Shown one piece after another: positions 57,851 to 64,000 of a DNA stretch of 64,000 nucleotides (its first letter is position 1; every line of letters starts with the position of its first letter). The notes under the pieces are model-generated. The model was not told the origin of the DNA. It searched no databases and worked only from the letters and a program-made list of their open reading frames with translations. A program made the translations under genes and the position numbers. This DNA is from Clavulina sp. PMI_390 (lineage: Eukaryota; Basidiomycota; Agaricomycetes; Cantharellales; Hydnaceae), in assembly GCA_015039315.1 (NCBI GenBank), contig WIDE01000011.1, positions 310,001-374,000 of the forward strand. The letters are read 5' to 3'.

Positions 57851-59024
57851 ATGTCCGGTAATGGTCCATCTAGGGTCTTAAACTTCTGGGGTGTACTGAC
57901 TGGTACCATCACTCCCAAACTTGCTCTCGCCGTATCAAGGGACATGCATGATGCACACATTGTACTCGAGGCGGTTCGACTGCATCGACTCCAGCCCGTA
58001 ACGAGAAGGCTGAACGAAGTTGAGGTGCGCGTTTCCTTTCAGCTCCCCGAGTCTCCTGCAATCTGCATTATGTGCTGAAATGTAACACTCCAGAGGATGT
58101 CATTCATACGCTCTGGTTCAGTATTTGTGTGGGAGGAATCGGACGATGACACTGGTCTCAGACGTTGGACAGATGGCCTTCTGTGGTCTGCGTCGAGGAT
58201 GCGTGAGGTACCTGGTGCCATTACTTGTTTCTCTAAATAGCGTTACTGATATCACCGACTCTGAACCCAGCCCTTCCTCTTCTACGAGACAAGAACGGTC
58301 GTCCCGAGGTGAGCTCCTACCTACCGTTTCTTTTTGAAGCCTAGACTCATCCCACCTCGACAGATATCCTCAAGGAAATACCCCCAGCCTTGTCAAACAG
58401 ACCTATTCTGCATTAGTATCGCTCCCATCTCCTGATCCTCGGCAGCCACCCATCGTCAAGAAATGGCATATGACGGGATATCTCGACCAAGCTAGCTTGC
58501 CAGATCATCTGACGGTAGACACAGACCCCCTCCTCGCTGATATTCGACTCCCTCCAGGAATGTACCGGAGTGGCAAAAGTCGACAGCGCCAAAATAACCC
58601 TGATGGCTCAGGAGGACTTCGCTGGATCAATATGGACCCCGATAGTTCTCAAACGCCTCCTCTCAGTAGGACATCAAGCCCCGATCCATCGTCAATGTCT
58701 CCACAATCATCTGCCCTGCGTAACTATTCTATCATGCCATCGCCACCACGCTCTCCTATTACCACGAGTAGAGGCACTCCAACTCAAGGCGTGATTCGAG
58801 CGTCAGTCCCTATGGCATATCTGGATGCGTCTACTTCTCCTACCCCACCAATACCGCAACAGCAGATGACACTACCTTCTTTTCAAACTGCTTTTGCACT
58901 CTCTCCGCCTCCCGTTGGCATACCGCCCCAACCTCTCGTACCTCGCTCTTCTGGAAATCGCACCGCCGAGGATGCCAGAGTTATCGGGGTCTTGAATTCC
59001 CGGAGCAGCCTTGGAACACGGTGA
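57851..59024 (+). CDS. Gti1/Pac2-family (WOPR) transcription regulator
   Basis: Fungal-specific DNA-binding regulator related to Wor1/Ryp1/Gti1/Pac2, controllers of morphology, sporulation and nutrient response. The first in-frame ATG is at 57851. WOPR part 1: HDAHIVLEAVRLHRLQPVTR, then after an intron (about 58026-58094) RSGSVFVWEESDDDTGLRRW and TDGLLWSASRM. That string is the diagnostic SGSVFV(W/Y)E...RWTDG..WS.SR signature. Part 2 on later exons: PFLFYETR, SLVKQTYSALVSLP, PPIVKKWHMTGYLDQ, RLPPGMYRS. A Ser/Pro-rich tail ends at 59024. The usual Gly-Tyr start of WOPR (here FWGVLTGT) is followed by an extra 14-15 residues, so a short intron near 57900 is possible. About 320-330 residues. Confidence 0.88.
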
Positions 59025-62000
59025 CGGCGCAACCACCCTCGCAACACACGTCATTGAATAGCCCGCATGTACTGCGCGCGCTCTGATGCGGAACACAAAA
59101 TCGCCGTACTTAGTTAGCGGAGTTGATGTCGCTTCCTCGGCAAACAGCTGAAATGACGCTCTCCTCTCATGCTTGTTTCGGACTCAAAACGTCGATCAAG
59201 GTGCCGGGCAACGTCGCACAGCTTAAAATTTCCTCTCCATTATCGCCTATTTCCCTTCTCCTGCAATCCCTGCCACCGACGTCACAGTTGGCGCACACTA
59301 CTGAGACTGTTGCACTCTATTTATCATGGCTACAACACGCAAAACTTCTTCTTATTACTTTCACGCACTATTAATATTGCTGATCCCTTCTCTGCATACT
59401 CATTCACATCACCCTTGCCATCAAAACTGTCATCCCAAGCACACGCACTCTTCCCCAGAAACCGCCCTTCACATTGTATCCAAAGACCCTTTCGCATTCT
59501 CCGAGCTACGAGTATCATTGCACAAATTTTCAATTGTTATCATGCAGCATGCGAGCCCATAAACGTACTCACCACACTTAATTTTATTGATTTTTCCTTT
59601 TATGGATGCAATGCAAGGCTTGCTTCGTGACAAATCGCGAGTGGTAGCAAAAGCGACAATGACTGTAACCAGGGGCTGATAGCAAATCAAGCTTGCACAT
59701 GCAATTAAACACCACGTGGTAGCGAAAAGATCTCCGCCCTCAAGAATGAATCGGGGATGGGATGGGAATGGTGCCAAAATTGGGCACGTGGTATTTGAGG
59801 TTCTGGACCTACGGGATGATCTAGCGCCCGGTCTTCTGAATCGGTTGCTGCATATAAGTGAGAGAAGCTCGTTCTCCTTCGTAGAACATTGAAGAGAATA
59901 TAGCTACATTGGACGCATTCGGTGACCTCCGATCCATCCATAACATATCCCCGGAATCCTTCGTCGAGAGATTGGTGGCTTGAGGTACGAACCTTGAGCT
60001 GCGAATCGGGTGCGCGATATCATCATGTGGAGCATGATAGCTCCATCCGCGGGAAGCTCATCCAAATATCCAGACTCACGCCGTCGTCGGAAACTTTGCA
60101 CCACCCCTACGTGAACCCACCGATCTAGAGAGCAAAATTAGTGCTGAGAAGCGACGGCGATAGCTCCGAAACCCGTCCTGACATAAAAGATGAGCCTGTT
60201 AGAGTCAAACACGTGAGCGGGAGGAAAGCTTCAGGGACGGGATCTAGCGAATGCACATTTATTGTGCATACGAGCGGCACTTGCCAGGACTCTATGGCAC
60301 AATAAGCGGGCCACTGTCATCGCGCGCTATCTCAGAGAGCAATCTAATTCCTTACGAGACAGGGCATCACTCCATGAGGTATGACCCTTTCTTTAGGGAT
60401 AGTTTCGGCGTTACTGGGACTTCAGTGGCGGGATTTTTGTTGATGGATAGGCATTTACATCTGAGAATGATCCTCCATAAATAACTTGAGCTGGCAGGGC
60501 CGCCAACGGAGTCAAGCGCTCCAGTCATATTATTATAATAGCCACTCCAGGACTCTACAACCCATCATATTGACATGCAATGCAGCCCTAATATCGGTCG
60601 CCTGCATCTCCACAAGACTTCTACAAAGGTGAAATTCGGTACGTGTTCGGGGGATATTTATTGTCTCCGGGTCAGTTCTGAAGAGCTGGAAGCCTAGAGA
60701 TTTTCTTCACAGTGGGTGGCGATTCTACCTCATATCGAATGAGACGATTTGCCAGGCCACCCTCACAGCGGATGAAGTCTTACGAAGAATGAGAAACGAT
60801 ACTCACTTGCTTGATGCCCTTGGCTGGCCTGGAGACAAAGTGTCGGGATTAAGTCTGGCATACGCGCGGCTGCGCAGGACCCAATGGCAGGATAAGTTCG
60901 CAACTTCAAGTTTGGTCGTTTTGACAAGAAATGCTGGACAATTAATAGGATAAACCAAAGCAAAAACTCCGAGAACATGGGAAGATATGATCGGTATCTG
61001 TGATACAGGAAGAGGAAAGCACAAATCATACAAGATCAGATAGGATCATCTCATAGTAACTGAGCTATTTTTTTTTCCAAGCGAGTCATGGTTGAACTGA
61101 GCGGCTGAAGAAGGTTCTTCTGCGTTGCCAACTATGGCAAAGATGCTTGACATAACGACATAGATATCACACAGGGGTCGATTTTACAATCAGGGAGAAT
61201 CAGCGAGGTCGACGGTAGAAGGTCAGGCTACATGACATCAGGTCAACTTCAGAGCTGGGGGGACTCCGTTCTGCTACGTTCTGCTACGGGCGGCAGACGG
61301 AAGAAGCCCAAGATCACGTGTTGCAGTTCCCATCCTCCTCCCATCCCATGAGCAAGACGGTATGGAAATCAGAACTAGGCTGAGAAACTACGATTATGCG
61401 CACACACACCATGTGATAACTCTATCGACGGGACTCCCATCGATAACCGCGCATCCATTCAGTATTTCTGGTAATCGCACCTCAACGTGGTAGAAGTCCT
61501 CTCACCCTGAGCGATCTTAGCCCGCTTCATGGCCGCGAAAAACCCTCAAAAGGGTCATCGCTAGACTTTATGAATCGGTCCTTGAGCTTCTCGGAACTTG
61601 AGGCGTGTCGTGGTAATCATGACTCAATATCACAGCGCATTACGATAAGCTGTTGCAGACATCCCACCCAGCCTTTTTGGTTACTTTCCGAGCGTCATCT
61701 TCTGATTTTACCGGCAGATTTTATTTCCATTCTCTCCTGGACAGATGCAATGCATTCGTTTTTATCACGCATAGTATTTCTGAGAACTTCCCTCCTAGTG
61801 ATGCATTGCACAATAAATGGCATTTCTCAAAATGAAGATGCAGGGAGTCCTCTGATATGCATACATGACGTGAAAAGCGCACCCATCAGCTGCTGAAAAA
61901 ATGACTGACGTTGCTGCTTTCGCATCGTCTCGCAGCCGCATTGATCCGCCCTGCGTCGACACATGAAGATCACCAAGGCGGGCGAGCGGCGTCAACGGAA

Positions 62001-62918
62001 AAGTAGCAACCACTTTAAGCATCAAGGCACCTGCGCTTCGTGTCGCCGTGTGTATAGCGCGTCGTCCCTCTCCGATTGTTGGGGAATACACACGCAAATC
62101 TCCAGCGTAAATCTGAGCAAAAGCCCAAAGCCACAGGTGACTGGACGGAAAATCCGATCCCAACCGAGAAAGCGCCGGGTCGAATGGAGTTATTTCGTCG
62201 ATAACTCTCCGTGATCCAGACTTGAGCTAGGCCGATGCTGCTGGGAATTCGTATCTCGCACTCCGCGTATCTTCAGTTCAGGGGTGGAGGTAAGCCACCA
62301 TTGAGGACTTGGTAGATCTTCACGACCGCGCATTCATATCCTTTAAATATTTTTCCGGGGTCTGAGCGATGAATGGGATTGCCCGGCGCACATTTGTCTA
62401 TCAACCGTGCTAATACCAACCTTTTTTGGCGGAATCCTCAGGAGTTCGATCACCCGGAGGCGGGCCCTGGCGAACATGCCATCGGTCCTTGTTCTACCCG
62501 GCCTGAACAGGCAGTTCATGTCATTGGCACTTTTGCTGACGTGTTCAGACGCAAGGCGCATCAGTCGAATGCATGTCTCGTCGAAAAATGGTGTTGTTAT
62601 GTGGAGGTTGTGTGAAAGTAACATTACAGCCGAGAAACTGACTGAGGCTGCAATGAAATCGATCGATCAACAGCGTTGAACGTTTTTGGGGTTGGAAGAA
62701 AGTTTTGAACCCTGAGGTTTTTTTTTTTTTTTTTTTTTTTTTTCTGCATGATACGATCGCGCAATGGCACGTTCCTCATATGTCATTCAAATTGAAAAAA
62801 TATGCTTTTCCAAAACAGTAACAACAAACGTCAACAACGAACCTCATATTGCGTGATCTGACTATCGCTTTCTCTACTTTCTCCCTCCATCACCACCGCA
62901 ATCCAAGCTAAAAAAAAA
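59025..62918. other. 3.9 kb gene-poor region
   Basis: I found no gene on either strand. An ATG-initiated frame at 59326-59562 (His-rich, hydrophobic N-terminus) and a minus frame near 60763-61029 are the best open frames and remain unsupported. A 10-base direct repeat, TTCTGCTACG, stands twice at about 61268-61290. A T tract of about 26 lies at 62718-62744, and the final 180 bases form the pyrimidine-rich SAM synthetase promoter and leader. Confidence 0.45.
62718..62744. repeat. Poly-T tract
   Basis: An uninterrupted run of about 26 T, some 175 bases before the SAM synthetase ATG. Poly(dA:dT) tracts commonly keep fungal promoters nucleosome-free; that role here is an inference. Confidence 0.8.
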
Positions 62919-64000
62919 ATGCCTGCCAACGGTTCAGCTGCCCCAACTGCTCTGGCCCCTGGCCATTTCCTCTTCACCAGCGAGAGCGTCGGCGAGGGCC
63001 ACCCTGGTGAGTTTCCTCTTGTGGAGATCGAGTCGAAATTTTTGAATGTCATCTAAAAAAACCTGTATTCTGACAGATAAAATTTGCGACCAGGTCTCCG
63101 ACGCTATTGTAAGTCTTATCGACACCACCAGGTCCTTTTCGCACCACTGTTCCTTTTTCTGATTGCTTTGATTCGTCCAGCTCGATGCCTGCTTGGAACA
63201 GGATCCTTTTTCGAAGGTCGCTTGTGAGACCGCATCCAAGACCGGAATGATCATGGTCTTCGGTGAGATTACTACCAAGGCCAACCTCGACTTCCAGAAG
63301 ATTGTTCGCGAGACGATCAGGAAAATCGGGTACGACGATTCGGAGAAGGGTTTTGATTACAAGACTTGCAACATCCTTGTTGCTATCGAGCAACAATCGC
63401 CTGATATTGCTCAGGGTCTGGACCATGGTGCTCTCGAGCTCATTGGCGCTGGTGACCAAGGCATCATGTTCGGTTATGCCACTGACGAAACTGAGGAGGC
63501 CATGCCCCTCACCATCATGCTTGCCCACAAGCTGAACGCCGCCATGGCCGTCGCTCGTCGTTCAGGTGCTCTCCCTTGGCTTCGCCCCGACTCCAAGACT
63601 CAAGTCACTATTGAGTACAAGAAGGAGGATGGCGCAATGATCCCTATCCGTGTCGATACGATCGTCATTTCCACCCAGCACGCCGACACCATCTCCACCG
63701 AGGACCTCCGCCGGGAGCTCCTCGACAAGATTGTCAAGCAGGTGATCCCTGCGCACATGCTCGACGAGAGGACTGTCTATCACGTACGCAAAGGTTTCTC
63801 TTCTTGTCAGTTCTTTTCTCACAAAATGACTCTTTTTATAGATGCAACCATCGGGACGCTTCGTCATCGGTGGCCCTCAGGGTGACGCCGGTCTCACTGG
63901 TCGCAAGATCATCGTCGACACCTACGGTGGCTGGGGTGCCCATGGTGGTGGTGCTTTCAGCGGCAAGGATTTCTCCAAGGTCGATCGCTCTGCAGCCTAC
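62919..64000 (+). CDS. SAM2: S-adenosylmethionine synthetase (partial, runs off right edge)
   Basis: Cytosolic enzyme making S-adenosylmethionine from methionine and ATP. The ATG at 62919 follows an A-run. Exon 1 gives [13 protein letters not shown], the methionine/ATP-binding signature. A tiny exon (about 63078-63109) gives [11 protein letters not shown]. The long exon from 63181 has [58 protein letters not shown] (the GAGDQG motif) and [11 protein letters not shown]. After an intron at about 63783-63840 the read continues [38 protein letters not shown]. About the first 300 of roughly 390 residues are present, and all expected motifs are intact. SAM2 is used for convenience; there is no way to tell SAM1 from SAM2. 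Confidence 0.97.

Noticed and set aside
59326..59562. 78-codon ATG frame with hydrophobic start and many His, possible small secreted protein
   Set aside because: The N-terminus is not a good signal peptide and the region has no other gene structure; kept as unproven.
62430..62470. tRNA-like B-box (GTTCGATC) and similar scattered motifs
   Set aside because: No matching A-box at the right distance and no cloverleaf could be folded by eye.
62343..62679. Overlapping open frames on both strands before the SAM synthetase
   Set aside because: Frames on opposite strands exclude each other and neither resembles a known protein.
1..64000. CRISPR arrays, phage or bacterial mobile elements
   Set aside because: No regularly spaced repeats or bacterial genes; the window is eukaryotic with spliceosomal introns throughout.

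Overview
The window is nuclear DNA from a filamentous basidiomycete, most likely an Agaricomycete. A Rhizoctonia/Ceratobasidiaceae-like fungus would fit, but that is an inference from gene content and style, not a match. The reasons are many short GT-AG introns (mostly 50-80 nt), tiny exons, closely packed genes on both strands, long Ser/Pro/Thr-rich disordered tracts, and fungus-specific families: FKS glucan synthase, SUR7/PalI, WOPR, ECL1-type zinc finger, and C2H2 plus fungal transcription factor domain. I saw no CRISPR array, operon, insertion sequence, rRNA or tRNA.

Layout, left to right. 0.4-9.8 kb, plus strand: a Spc24-like kinetochore protein, the PUA protein Tma20/MCTS1, and a complete 1,3-beta-glucan synthase (FKS1). 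10.7-15.5 kb, minus strand: a SUR7/PalI-type membrane protein and a Heh1/Src1 (LEM2/MAN1) inner nuclear membrane protein. The latter is head-to-head with a mitochondrial PPR-like protein (15.7-17.5 kb). 17.8-21.0 kb, minus: a C2H2 transcription factor. 21.2-25.2 kb: three unrecognised genes, the largest possibly a DUF6697-type protein. 26.0-27.4 kb: a poorly resolved minus-strand gene or relic. 28.2-30.3 kb, plus: an unrecognised two-exon gene and the ribosome-biogenesis factor MAK16. 30.5-35.7 kb, minus: GID7/WDR26 with a long ATG-free leader. 36.4-40.0 kb, minus: a very large ECL1-type zinc-finger protein. 42.3-43.0 kb, plus: ribosomal protein eL27. 43.8-45.5 kb, plus: a P-loop-like protein without the Walker A lysine. 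45.7-48.3 kb, minus: an FAD oxidoreductase. 49.0-50.7 kb, minus: two small unknown genes. 52.4-56.4 kb, minus: GARP subunit VPS54. 57.9-59.0 kb, plus: a Gti1/Pac2 (WOPR) regulator. After a gene-poor 3.9 kb, S-adenosylmethionine synthetase begins at 62.9 kb and runs off the right edge.

Most genes are independent housekeeping functions and do not form a pathway cluster. Loose themes are the cell surface (FKS1, SUR7-like), translation and ribosome assembly (Tma20, MAK16, eL27), nucleus and chromosomes (Spc24-like, Heh1), trafficking and ubiquitin (VPS54, GID7), and morphogenesis or nutrient regulation (WOPR, ECL1-like, C2H2 factor). The most interesting signals are the strand-specific absence of ATG over 1.15 kb upstream of GID7, exons of 6-12 nt in FKS1, MAK16 and eL27, an unusual echinocandin hot-spot-1 sequence in FKS1, the loss of the Walker A lysine, and an ECL1-type finger attached to about 1,100 disordered residues. 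Gene models were spliced by eye, so internal exon borders are approximate unless stated.
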